From Shinisaurus crocodilurus (Eukaryota > Chordata > Lepidosauria > Squamata > Shinisauridae): a stretch of DNA of 64,000 nt. Below are positions 25,701 to 39,200 of this stretch, in pieces. The notes below the pieces were generated by a model. The model searched no databases. It was not told where the DNA came from and saw only the letters and a list, made by a program, of their open reading frames with translations. The stretch covers positions 8,424,857 to 8,488,856 of the forward strand of contig CM037878.1 in NCBI GenBank assembly GCA_021292165.1. Reading direction: 5' to 3'. The first letter of the stretch is position 1. Every line of letters starts with the position of its first letter. The position numbers and the translations under genes are program-made.

Positions 25701-28700
25701 CTACCACCATCCCAACTGGCATGTCTGTGAATCTGTAAGCCACCTGTGCTCTGAGTTGTAACATAGTCTGAAGTGTGATGTTCCCTCCAGATAACACACA
25801 ACCCCCTTTTTCAGAGCTCTCCAAGCATGCCCTGTTGGTCAACAACAGTTCGCCTATTCAATAGGTGTTTACACTGACCGCAATATCTGGCCTTGTTGCA
25901 TGCACAATGAAGCTCAACTGCCCAATGCTTCTTTGTAGCATCCTCAAACCGTTTTTCCATCAGCATGTGCTTGAAAATCCTCAATTATTGGAGTCTCTCA
26001 CTGAGCTAACTTTCTCCAAATTCTCAATCACATCCATGATTTTCTCTGGTTTGTTTCCCCCTTGGTTTCTCCCTCAACTTCTAAATGATAGACAGTTGAT
26101 CACCACCAAGCAGTTTCAATTCAAAATGAATTTTCAAACCCTGGATCAATTTATCATATTGCTTTTATCTGTCCAGAAAAAACAATAAATCATCCAACAT
26201 AACAAAGTGCATGCAGTCTATGTCCCTGTTCCTCCTGTTTAATAAACAAACATTGATCTGCTACCTCTCTGTGCAAATCCCAAATCCAGCAATGCTTGAG
26301 TTAAAACAGAATTCCAGCCTCTAGCTGATTCTAGCTTTACAGAAAATCTCTGACACTGACAGACAACTTCTCAACAGTAACACCATCTGACAGTAACATG
26401 TGTATGTTCTCAGACTTTTTCCATTTAAAATGCTTATGTTCCAATATTTCCAACTGTGAAATATTCATACATTTCTCCACATTCTTAAACATCAGTCTAA
26501 CTGTTTTCAAAGCAAATTGTTGTTGCAATCACCTTGTGATTATCCGGCCCTTTTACTTGAGCAAAACCACTGTTGGCACCCCAACAACCACAAGCAACCA
26601 ATCTTGCTTTATTTGACACATACAACCTTTCCAGTCTGGTCAGTTTTCACTTAAGAATCTATCTGGTAACAATGAGTTCCATGGACTGCTGCTTGTTTCA
26701 TCAGCTTCCATGTTTTGTTCTTTATCCAAAGAATTCGACTCAGCTTGCATAGCCTGAAGCTATGGTTTAGCTTCTTTAACAGACAATTTTTCACCTCTTT
26801 GAAATTTTGAGGTTCAAAATGGCTTTTCATGCAAATTCATCCTGATATCTCACAGGTTGTTTGACTCACCTGGTCCTTACCTCACCAGTTATCAGGTTCC
26901 TGTTCCAATGAACTTGCACCAATGATGAGCAATCATTTTCTTTAGCTTCCATCCTCTGAACCAAATGTGTATCAGAGTTTGTCAGTTACCTGACTGTTTT
27001 TCAGTAAATGCTTCTCTATTCTGACTCCGAGCTTAGATGCATCCCTAGCATTAACAGAATTAATTTTGAAAAAATTCACCTTTTTCATTCAGCATTATAC
27101 TCAACATTTCTAGATAATCACTATCCAAGTGTTATTCATGAGAAACACAATATTCTCATATCCAAGAAAAATCTCATGTAAGCCTCTTTTACAGATTTTC
27201 TTCTAACTTTGAGGTGTATGTACCTACATATCAGATCCAAAGATTCTGAAATGTTTCTCCAGAAGATTCTTCCTATACACTACTTTTCATAAGGTGTACA
27301 GTTCACAGAACTAAAACTTCTATCATGTACATAATCAAAACATTTAAGAGTTTCTACCCAAACCTCATTAGCCAAATTAGCATCACCTCTTTTGAGTGTT
27401 TGTTTACTCTTCCACACACTCCATGTGTTCAATACCACATCCGGTTAGAAATGCATCAAAGTATGCACTGAATTGACTTGCCCTATATCTCAAAAGAAAT
27501 AGGTAACATGGGTAATATGCTTGTTTCTCACCCAAGCACAAAACACCTTGACTCTGTTCAATACTCCAGCTTTCTAACATGTACACAACCTGTACCTCGT
27601 GTATTGATCAATTAACACTATGAAATAACATGCCTCTCCTCTAAAAACCATCAGAGTACCCACAAGATCACCAAGAACAAATTAAAATGATTTGTCAGCT
27701 TGCCTTGCTTTCCAGTTTACCTCCCTGAAAGTCGGCTTTCCCTTGTCTAGTGCACAAAATACCTTTCATGTGAAAATTACAATTTCCCAAATGCTTCCCC
27801 AACCACTGTCTGTGGCATCTGCATTTTCTTTCACAGCCTGTGAATCTAAATGACCAAACATTCTGTGATATGCATGAATGCATGTCATACATATAAGCAT
27901 TTAACTTTTTTATAGTTGCAACAGTACAACGTTACCATTTCTTTATTACATCATTACAGTATGATAAAAGAAATAAACCATCTCTTAGCTTTGCCATATA
28001 AACATACCTTCTAATTATGCAGTATTTCACATTTTGCTACAGAGAAATTCACAAACAATACACTCACAAGTCAGCTGACATATACATACAGTACATTGCT
28101 GACATTTCAGAGTATATTACACATTCTTGATTCAAGTGATTCAAACTTTCAAGAAATAGTACAGTTCCAAAAACATGACTTTAAAACTCCTGACCATTTT
28201 GCAATGCATAGTCCTCTTCTGTTTCTCACACAGAAAGTTTGTTTCCACAAGCCACTGTTTTCTGTCCACAAACAAAATAATCTCCATCATTTTGTTATGT
28301 CCTGGGTAAAATCACAATGTTTTCCCATCAGAGGAAGGCTTCAGCACACCCCTGCTGATTTGAAAACCCTTCTTCATCTGTGATTCCACATGAAGAACAC
28401 GAAGAACATGTAGTACAGCTTCCCTTTTCAAAGCCGTCGCACTGTTTCTTCCATGCTGCTTTAAAACCACGCCCCCTGCTGGTTTGGTTACAGCCTCCCG
28501 TGTAGTATCAAGTTTCCCAAGATATGTTCCAGTCACACGTGACCTTGCTGCGACCTGACACTCCAGACGCTTTACCCACGTCTGACGTAATCCACGTCAT
28601 TTGTAATCCAAGCCATTTGTTGACACAATGCAAGAGATAGCTGATCCGCTGCTGAGCGAAGAAGCAAGCTGCAAAAAGAAATATGATCCTCCTGCTGTAG

Positions 28701-29886
28701 TCTGTCTCCAAACAGCCTCTCCTGGAGATATTTCCTTGCCTGATACAGCTCCTTGACAATCGCTCCAGCAAGCTGTGGAAAATGAAATCCTTCTGTCCAG
28801 CGTTGTACACATTTTTAGTAGCCTCGGATCTGCCTAGCCTGGCACCTCTGTTCCAGCTTCTTCAAAACGAAAAATCCTTCGTCTCTCTGCTCCTGCATTC
28901 TCCAGCTGTGCTGCATTCTTCCATCCCTGGCAAAGCCGTGCCAGCCGAAAGATTACAACCCACGCTGCCTTCCGGTTGTTTACATTCCAACCGTTCCTTA
29001 CAAACGTAAACAATTCTCTTAACTCTATAAATGCTGTTATTCTCCTGCGTCCTGGGCCCATAACCGATGTGAGAATTTGACTGGGGTCAAAAGCTTACTC
29101 AACAAGTGACTCCCAGTCCCACAGACGGAAACAGGAAATAACAGTAGATAATAAAGATTAAGGAGTTTATTTGTAAGACCCAATTACATGGGATTAAGGC
29201 ATGTAAGGCGATCCTCCAGCCGACTCCAGCTCGGCCCCACCACTACCTGTTGTACATAACATGTTTTCTTCCATTGTCCCATGATTCTGACTCATAGACT
29301 CCTTGTGACTGCCGCAAGGCTTTGTGTTCTCCATGTCAGGAGACTTCTCGTTTTGCTTACCATACCAAAACCTAACATCCCCACCTTCCATTTTCCATCA
29401 CTGCTTCCACCACTGAAAGACCTTGAACTGACAACACACAGTAGCCGGGCCCGTGTCAAGGGTAGGCACGGTGGGGCACCGGCCAAGGGCCCACACCCCA
29501 GCAGGGGCCTGCTGCCAGGAGCCCCCTGGAGTTGCCGCTCCTCTTCGCCCTTGCAGCCTGCTTGTTCACTTGCCTCTTGCTGTGGCCCGGTGGCGGTGAG
29601 AAGGTGGACTCGTGGAGGGAGGGGCCTCCTAGAGGGTGACGTGCCCAAGGGACCTCCAAAACCCGGACGCCGGCATGGCTTAAATTGGCGTGAAACCAGT
29701 ACGCCTCACCCTCCATCCTCCTTCCAGGTACCAAAGGCCACCAACTTCTTGCATTCCTCTTTGGAGTACATCAGCGATGCTCAGGCCCGTCAGGAAGCCT
29801 TCCGGTTTCTCCGCCTGCTGGGAAACATCCACCCCCAGGAAGTGGTGAAGGCGCTACTTGACTGCTCGCTTCAGTGTGACTGGTCA

Positions 29887-29927
<41 letters not shown>

Positions 29928-30057
29928 TACATTTATTAAATTAATCGCCCATCTGGCCGGCAACCGGTAAGAGGGGAAAGGCACGTGGGTTTCCCGTGCT
30001 GGGGTGTGCCTGGCGGGGAAGGAAGGTTCTTCTTCAAACCTGCCTGGCCCATGTCTG

Positions 30058-30111
<54 letters not shown>

Positions 30112-30241
30112 TACATTTATTAAATTAATCGCCCATCTGGCTGGCAACCGGTAAGAGGGGAAAGGCACGTGGGTTTCCCGTGCTGGGGTATGCCTGGCGG
30201 GGAAGGAAGGTTCTTCTTCAAACCTGCCTGGCCCGTGTCTG

Positions 30242-30298
<57 letters not shown>

Positions 30299-33200
30299 TA
30301 CATTTATTAAATTAATCGCCCATCTGGCCGGCAACCGGTAAGAGGGGAAAGGCATGTGGGTTTCCCGTGCTGGGGTGTGCCTGGCGGGGAAGGAAGGTTC
30401 TTCTTCAAACCTGCCCGGCCCGTGTCTGATTCCTCCTCCACCTTTATTGTCAGCACAGCTTGCCCCCAGATGGGGAATTCAGAGAATCACATTTTTCTTC
30501 AGACCTATGTGGGGGACTTTCCTTTTGATCTGAGAGCAGGGCAGTGCAGCAGGTTTTGGTATCTGCATTTGTCTGACTTAAATTTATTTTAATTTCTGTA
30601 TTAAAATTAAAGAAATAAGCCCTCATGTCCCAGCCTTGAAGCAAAGCCAGGGCAGGGGTTGGCAGAGGTCCACAGGCTGAGTTTGGGGGAGCTTGGTTGC
30701 AGCTGGGGGGGGCGGGCTGTGAGGCTGAGAGGGGGGGCTTGCTTAAAGCCACCCAGTGAGTTTGTGTCAGTCCAGATTTGAACTCCGGACTTCCTGGGTC
30801 ACCGCTCGGCCTCTTAGCTACTATGATGTAGCTGTAAATCACATGCTCTAGGCCAGTGTTCTCCAACCTTGGGTCCCCAGATGTTTTTGGCGTAGCTGGC
30901 TGGGGCATGGTGGGAGTTGTAGGCCAAAAACATCTGGGGACCCAAGGTTGGAGAACACTGCCTAGGTGACACATGGGAGACCAAGGGTTCCTTGGTACTG
31001 CCAACCAGAAGGCCTTGTGGAGGCATTCCATCTTTTCTCCCTTAATGCATTATCTGTGATAAGGAAAAAAAGAAGTGGTAGGGAACGTGGTGGAGGGTTA
31101 CGAGTGGAAGATGATGCCGTTCGGAGCCTCTGCAAAATTCCATGAATCAGGCAGGGTGATAAAAACCCCATCTGGAAGCACCCTGCGTTTCCTGCATCAC
31201 TGGTGGCGCACCGGAGGCGCATTCTTACGCAGGAGCTGTGAACCAGCCTCTCGGTTAAGCAGAGTTCAGAAGGAGCTGCATCTGTCCAGGGATGTTGAAG
31301 AGTCCTTGGTCTCGAGTCACGAGTCGAGTCACGAGTCTTTGGACCCGAGTCTCGAGTCCGAGTCCTTGGTCCAAAATGGTGACTCGCGAGTTATGAGTCA
31401 CGAGTCACTCCCAAAACTGACTCCACGAGTCCCTATTAAAATCAATGGGGGGTTTTCCCAACAAAATAAGGTTACTTCAGATTATGTGGCTTAAATAAAT
31501 TCTAGGCACAAGCGTGCCTTTTTATTTCAAAACTCTGCAACTGGTTTTGGCAAGAACAGACCAGGCAGACAAACCCAAAATAACCAGGCAGGCAGAGGAG
31601 GCAGGGAACTCCAAACAGGCAGGCAGGCAGGCAGGCAGTGCCCTTTGTCTTGGACAATTCAACTGTTGAACTTGATCTTCACCGGCCATCGCGCTCCTCT
31701 CCACTCCTTCTGGCACAGTCCAGGGATGTTGACGAGTCCTTGGTCTCGAGTCCCGAGTCGAGTCTCGAGTCCCATTAAAAATATCGGGACTCAAGTCAGA
31801 CTCGAGTCAGAGGGGGGACTCAGTCCGACTCACGAGTCGAGTCCCCGAGTCCGAGTCCCCATCCCTGCATCTGCCGGGGGGGGGGGGGAGAGCGGTCCCA
31901 TCCAGCTGAGGTCCCTGCTTGTCCCAACCTGCAGCTCCGCCTCTGCCATGTGGCATGCCTTAATGAGTTTCTCTGAGCATTCGCAAAAGATCCTGAACAT
32001 TCTGCAGGCTGCCCTGCTGGAGCGACCGCTCTACGTTGATGGCCCCGGGAAGAAGGCCGTCTTGATTCCTTTGGCTGTAAGTATCGCTGGGCGGTGGGGC
32101 GGGGGTGTCTGAGCTAAATGGAGCTCCCAATTAGCAAAGTAGGCCTGTGGAGTTACCAAGTTCCACTTCTTTGCTAAAGTTGAGGGGGCGAGCACAACCC
32201 CCGGCTTGGAGCCATGCACTCCGATGGCCACAGCGTGGCTTCCAGATGCACCTTCTTTTCTGCTCTGTTAGAAGCTCACAGGGGAGTGAGGCGCCTTGGG
32301 TAGTTGGTGAGGTGGTGGAATTGTGGATTCTGGGCCCTTACTAGAGGATGCTAAACTAGGGGTGTGCAAGGATGTATTTTTGTTTTGTTTCTTCATTTAT
32401 TGTTGTTGTAAAAGCCCACCTTTTTGTCAATCCTTCACGTCCCACTCATTTCCCGTTTCTTTCTTCTTCTTTTCATTCTTCAATATCTGTTTGCCGCCCT
32501 CATCTTCTTTGGTGGTGTCGGCAGAGCTGCTCCCGTTCTTCTTTGTGTGTGTGTGTTTGTGTGTCTCTGTGTGCGGGTGAATGGGAGCTGCCGCAGGAAA
32601 CGGTGGCCGCCAAGCTTTCTCTGCAATGCCCCAGAACAGCGCAGTGCTAACGGCATGCTGGGAAAATAAAACGGTGGGCACCAGGAGCGGCCGCCAAAAT
32701 CAGCTCTGCCACCGCCACCGCCACCACCGCTAGAGAGGTGACAAATGGGCAGGAACGGTGTAACAGAAACAAAACCCATTCCTCCTCCCTCGATGCATTT
32801 GTTTTGAAACAAATGGAGATTGAACTCGGTGGGTGCCCAATCCATTCAATGTTACATTTATTCCAGAACAAATGCAACCACCTTAGCCCCAGGGGTATCA
32901 ACTCCTTGTGCTTTGGACCCCCAGCAGAACGCTCTCCCTTGGATTTGGCCTCAGGGCCGATTTGGGTCTAAGACAGTGTTCTCCAACCTTGGGTCCCCAG
33001 ATGTTTTTGGCCTACAACTCCCAGCATGCCCCAGCCCAGGTTGGAGAACACTGGTCTAAGAGCAGTGCCACAGTGGGCCCAGGGCTCACAGGGACAACAT
33101 GGCACTCACACTTTTTGATGAGCAGGGATGCTGATGTCCAGGGCAGGTGCAAGGCAGTTTGGTGCCCTAGGCAAGATCAGATATTTAGCGCCCCCCCCTT

Positions 33201-36200
33201 CCCACTTGAGCCCTCCCTCCCTCCAGCCCTATGCTCCCGTTGCCCCCTTTAGCCCTGCGCCCTAGGCAGCTGCCTAGTTGGCCTAATGGTAGCATCGGCC
33301 CTGCTGATGTCATCTGCCACCACCCCCCCTCAGTCGTCCCTGTTCCCTCTGAGCTTAGCTGCAATTTTCACAGTAGCTGGGTGGTGGTGGTGGTGAATTT
33401 TCCTATCAACCATATATTGTTCCCTGTTGCAATGCAAAGTATTTTGGGGTGGCTTGCTCTGGAACGGGCCATTAAGACCCATTAGCTTTAGAAAAGACCA
33501 CCGGCTCCTAGCAGATGATGACCACTCCTGCAAAGCGTTTGTTGATATGGATCAGCACCGCTGCCTGAATTTTGGACTCTTCTTGGGGGTGTGGCTATGG
33601 GGGCTGTCGTGATTATTTGGATGGGAGACCCCCTCCTCTAGTTTCCTGCATTGTGCAGGGGGGTTGGACTCGATGGCCTTGTAGGCTCCTTCCAACTCTA
33701 TGATCTATGAAATCTATGAAATCACCATGCGCCTGCACTTCAAAACTTACCACTAGACAACTGTCTGGGAGATTGCCTGCGGCCAAGCAGGCAGGAGCGA
33801 GCGCAAAAGCGGGTGGGATTCTGCCTGGCGCGGGCTCCTCAGATGAGCAGCGTCGGGCTGACCTTCCTTGCAGGCCACTGCAGCTCTTCGCGAGATCCTG
33901 AAATGTCCATCCCCAGCCTGCAGAGAGGTGCTGAAGGCCATGTACCCCACGCTGTGCGTCGCTCTGCTCTGCCAGATCGCCTACACCGTGCACTTCACGG
34001 CACACGAGATCGACATCTACTGGAGGACCTGCCTGCAGCAAAAGATCCCAACACCCCCTGTTCCTTTGAGGTGCCCTTCCTTTTTTGGTTCATAGCGACC
34101 GCTTTCCTGCTGAAGGACCAGATTGTTATATTGCTGCCACAGCAAATCTCCACTGTGAGCTTCAGCCGGTTTAAAAATTAATTGGTAATTTCCTTCCCCA
34201 GGCCGGCAACCCTGGGCATGGTCGTTCTTCCTCAGCAGTGGAGATAACTGAGGAATGTGGGCTGCTGCTCCCATTTCTCTTGGAGGCCAGGATGTGCAAA
34301 TGGGTCTTGTGTTTAGTCCAGGGCTCTCCAACCTTGGGTCCCCAGACGTTGCTGGCCTACAGCTCCCAGCATACCCAGCCAGCATGGCTAATGGCAAGGG
34401 ATTCTGGGAGCTGTCGTCCAGCAACATCTGGGGACCCACGGTTGGAGAGCCCTGGTTTTAGTCCCTCCTTATGCCTGGTCCTGCCTTCTTTGAAGCAACC
34501 TTCCTCAACTTGGTGCCCTCCAGATGTGTTGGACTGTGACATCCATCATTCCCAGCCAGCATGGCCAATGGCCATGTTGACTGGAGATTGTGGGGGTTGT
34601 CGTTCGACACATCTGGAAGGCACCAGGTTGGGGAAGGCTGGCGTAGTTAAACTATGGAATTCGTGGCCCAAGATGTAGTGATAGATAGCCTCCAGTTTAG
34701 TTGGCATTAAAAGAGGATTGGACAGATGTATGGAGGAGAAGACTATCAATGGCTACTAGTCCCGATGGCTCTATATTACTTCTAAGATTAGATATGAGTT
34801 GCTGGGGAACATGAGCAAAAGGATGCTGTTCCACTTATGCCCTACTTGTGGACTTCCCACTGGGGCACTGTGGAAACAGAATGCCGGACTAGATAGGCCT
34901 CTGGTCCAATTCAACATGGATCTTCTTATGTTAACATTTTCCTTCTGCTCTTCTGTGAGCGGGCACTAGGGATACCTTAAGAGAGAACTCTCGGCATCCT
35001 CACAGAACTGCTGTTCCCAGGAGTCTTTGGCGAGAAGCCATGACCATTAAGCTTTGTAGTGTTGCTATGCCCTTGCTTGAATGCCTGCCTGCTGGCCATC
35101 ATTTATAGGGCCTTAAAGAGAAAGTAGTCGCTGATGTAGAATTTACAGCAGGCTATTTTTAAAATGATACATTTCTAATTCTTAGGCCTGCCAACATAAG
35201 CAATTCAGGTGCAACAGGCCGTCCAGACGAAAGGGATGCACTCAAATTAATTTTCAGAGCTTCATCTCGTGGCAGGATTCAAGAGCCGTCGTCCCAGCGC
35301 CATCTGCAAGCAGTACATTCAGGCTCGTGTCTAATATGGATTTGGTTCTGTGCGCAGGTCTGCCTTGATAACCTTCAAAGCTCTTATCAAACGGGCAAGT
35401 GATGGGGATCAGGCCCTCATCATGAATAAGAGGAGAGGCTCAGAGCTCCTGTCGCATCGTGCGACTTACCAGAAAGGACTCACGCTTTTTGCTAGGTAAG
35501 CGCGTGGCAGCGGGTAAATATCCCACCAGGGATATCCTCCTCCACTTCAGAAAAATGGACCATGGGGCACGTTCCTTTCCTGCACTGGATAGAGGGCTCT
35601 CCAACCTTGGGTCCCCAGATGTTGCTGGACTACAGCTCCCAGAATCCCTTGCCATTAGCCATGCTGGCTGGGTATGCTGGGAGCTGTAGGCCAGCAACAT
35701 CTGGGGACCCAAGGTTGGAGATCCCTGGGATAGAGGCTATCCTTCCCGCCATAATGTGAGCAGTTTTCACATCTGGGGAGATTGGTGGAGAGAGTGAATT
35801 TTGTTTTGTTGGACAAGGTACCCTTAGCGCAGCCTTCCCCAACCTGGTGTTCTCCAGACGTGTTGGACTGCAACTCCCATCATCCCCAGGCAGCATTGGC
35901 CATGATGCCTGGAAGTGATGGGAGTTGCAGTCCTACAGATCTGGAGAGTACCAGGTTGGGGAAAGCTGCCATGGGGTATTTCTCTACTATAGCTTTCCGG
36001 GTTCTTGCTCCGTCATTTTTAGGTTTTTCAGTGTCACTCATGTTTAGTCCTTGTGGTTTGGGGCTATTGGTTTTTTTACTGGGTTTTTGGTTGCTATGCC
36101 ATCTTCTGAAACTGGAAGGGAGTGCCCTCTCCCACATGGGAAGGCACTCAAAAGCCTAATCAGCAAAGTCTTGCCTCTTGGAGTAGACAGGAGGAGCAAG

Positions 36201-39200
36201 GAGATCCTCCTCCGCCACGAAAAAACGGGCATGGTCTTCTTGTACCTGCAGTAATACATGCCATTTATATAGAGCAGCCTTCCCCAAGCTTGGGTCCCCA
36301 AGTGTTGTTGGACCACCTCCCCCATCATCCCTGAACATTGACCCTACTGGATGGGGCTGATGGGATCTGTAGTCCAACTACACCTGGGGACCCAAGGTTT
36401 GCAAAGGCTGGCCTGTATTATAGGTTTGTAAGCAGCTACTCGGCTGGTCGCCTGTGGCAACTCACAAATGCCTCTAGGTGACCAGGAAAGAAAACTGGAA
36501 AGGCAACTTTTTTTTCTTTTTGGCTAGTAAAAATGATTGGGGCCTTGTCACTTTTGTCAAAATAGCTGGGGACTAGCAATTTGCCTTGAAGCTATCAAGT
36601 GAGTGCACAGTGGAGGTGAGAATCAAGTTGGGGACTTCCTGATTGGTTACTAGAATGCATTTCTATGTACGTTTAGCCCTGGGAGAGTAAACCCCACATA
36701 GGATGGTGACGTTGGTCTATTACTCACTATGCTGCACCTGCTCTGTTTTTCTCTGCTTCCATCTCAAAAGGTATTTCAGGGATTAAAGCGTCTTCCAGAC
36801 TCGGCATGGTAGTCCACATAAAGAACAGAAAGATTGAACTGTTACATATATGCTCAGAATTTCTCTTGTGATCTCCAAGAAGGCATTTGTTCTTGGAGGA
36901 ATGTTTCGACGTGCCTGGCTGAGTGTTGTTTCCAGGGGTGGGGGTGGGGGAATGGAATGGAGTATCTGAAAGAAGGTGTGGCAGGCTGGCTGGAACACTG
37001 AGCAAAAGCACTCCAGACTGCCGGCCTCTTGCCGCAGGCCTCACTTGCAATATTTCTATCTTTCAATGACAGAGCACTGGTCAGAAACCAGGGGTGTGAA
37101 AAGTTGTTGCCCTATCTGCTGGAAATTTTGGACACCAAGGAAGATACGATACACATCACTGTGATGACTTTCTTGGTTGAGGTGAGCCTTCTTTGGCGTT
37201 TGCCTGAGAAGGAGGAGAGGCGAGTCGTGTTGAGTAGTGGAAGAGGGCCAGTGTTGTGGTTCGATCCACCGTAGTCTCCAGAGCGGTCTGGATCTGTAGA
37301 TATCTGCCCCGGGTGGCAAGCTGCTGAACTTGCAGGTGGCAGCTTCTCCATGAACTACCTTTGGGACCTGGGCTAACTCCGCCCACCCATGTTGACCGCT
37401 GGATCCTCCTAGACAGGAAGGAGTATAAAAGGGCTTCCTGTTCCCGTTGAGCCTTGCTTGAGGACCGAGGCTTTCTGGAGCTGTGGTGTGTTCCTGCATC
37501 TTCTGTGACTCCCTGGCTGTGGCTGCCCCTTCTCTGGCTGATGGATGGGACCAGACTTGTTTTCCCTTTGCCCCAGTGTCCTTCCTGGGAGGCAGGGGGT
37601 GCAACTTCCCAGTGGCCCTTGGTTCCCCGGCCAATGACAGACAGTGTCTCTCCCTTCAGTTCTTCAGAGTGTTGTTTCATACTGCAAATCCCTGCAGTAG
37701 CTCCTTTGGCCAATGTATGGGGCTAGTTTGGGCTTCTCCTTGTCCCTGTTCTTTTTTTAAATTTTATTTTATTTATTTATTTATTTATTTATTTATTATA
37801 TTTATACCCCGCCTTTTTTTCTGCAAGGAACCCAAGGCGGCTTACATAATCCTCCTCCTCCTCCTCTCCATTTTATCCTCACAACAACCCTGTGAGGTAG
37901 GTTAGGCTGAGAGTCAGTGACTGGCCCAAAGTCACCCAGTGAGTTTCATGGCTGAGCAGGGACTAGAACCCAGAACTCCCAAGTCCCAGTCCACATACAA
38001 CATGGTAATACAAACATACAACTACAGTAAATCATAAGGTGCACCCCCCACCCGCCTAGGGACCAACTAATGTACTTCCATCCCCTTAATCAAAAATATA
38101 ACATGTCCTGACAAGGCATACCCCCCTTCCCCTTTATTAATACATAGTCTAATAATTGATTCCATATATCCATAAAATTATTCTTCTTTAACTGTCCCTT
38201 TTTGAATTTAATACTACAAGTTAGTTTATCGTTTAGGGCTATATCCCAAACTTCCTTATACCAATCAGTTATTAGAAGATAACTAATGTTACAAGTATAC
38301 AAGTATATACAAGTAAATGTTGTACTTTCCATTTCCTCGCTATCATTAACCTAGCCGCTGTTAACAAATTTACAATTAGTTCCTTCGTATTTTGGGCACA
38401 AGTGTCTTTATCGGTTATTGATAACAATGCAAGTTTAGGACAGACCTCTCTAAATTAATACCAATAATTTCTGCTATTTCTGTAAAAACCTCTCGCCAAA
38501 ATTCCAGTACATTTTTACAACTCCATCACATATGGGCATATGTACCTATTTCCTGACATCTTCTACAACAGAGTGCGGAGCAATTGTTATCTATTCTATT
38601 TAATCTTACTGGAGTTAGGTACCATCTTCATATTAATTTATAGAAATTCTCCTTTATCCTAGCTGACATAACTTTCACAATCCGTCTGTCCCATATATTG
38701 TTCCAGCCCACCTTCGAGGTCACCGCTTCAAATTCATTATCCCACACTGTCTTTAGATGGTCATCTTGTTCTTCTGCTTTTTGAATCAATCTGTATAAAT
38801 CCCTTGTTATAGTCCCTGTTCTATCCTGTTGCCCATGATCACTCTACTCTCTCTCATATTCATACACACACACACACACACACACACAATGAACAGTAAC
38901 AAATTTAAGTACACCACATGTTTTCTCTACTCTTTGACATCTTGTCTCTCTCTCTATTTTTATTTTATTTTTCTGCCCCACCTTTTAAGGCGAGCCTTCA
39001 CAAGATGGCTTCCTTCCAATAAAAATGTTAAAAACAAAATAACTGAACAAACATATAATAAAAACAACAGATAAAAAAACCATAAATAGGAGCCCAGCGC
39101 AATAAGATTTTTGTTTAAAAGCTTGTTGTAATTTATTTATTTTTTTAAGTCTTTAGGGATCACATAAAGGCTTCAAGAGAAGGAGCTGAGCAGAGTTCTC

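Noticed and set aside
29281..29970. 229-codon plus-strand ORF as a single gene
   Set aside because: It is a chance fusion of copia LTR, family G MITE, MROH exon 9 and the ATT array; only 29728-29882 has exon evidence.
37056..37713. Two minus-strand ORFs of 185 and 192 codons
   Set aside because: They overlap MROH exon 13 on the opposite strand in different frames and show no recognisable domain.
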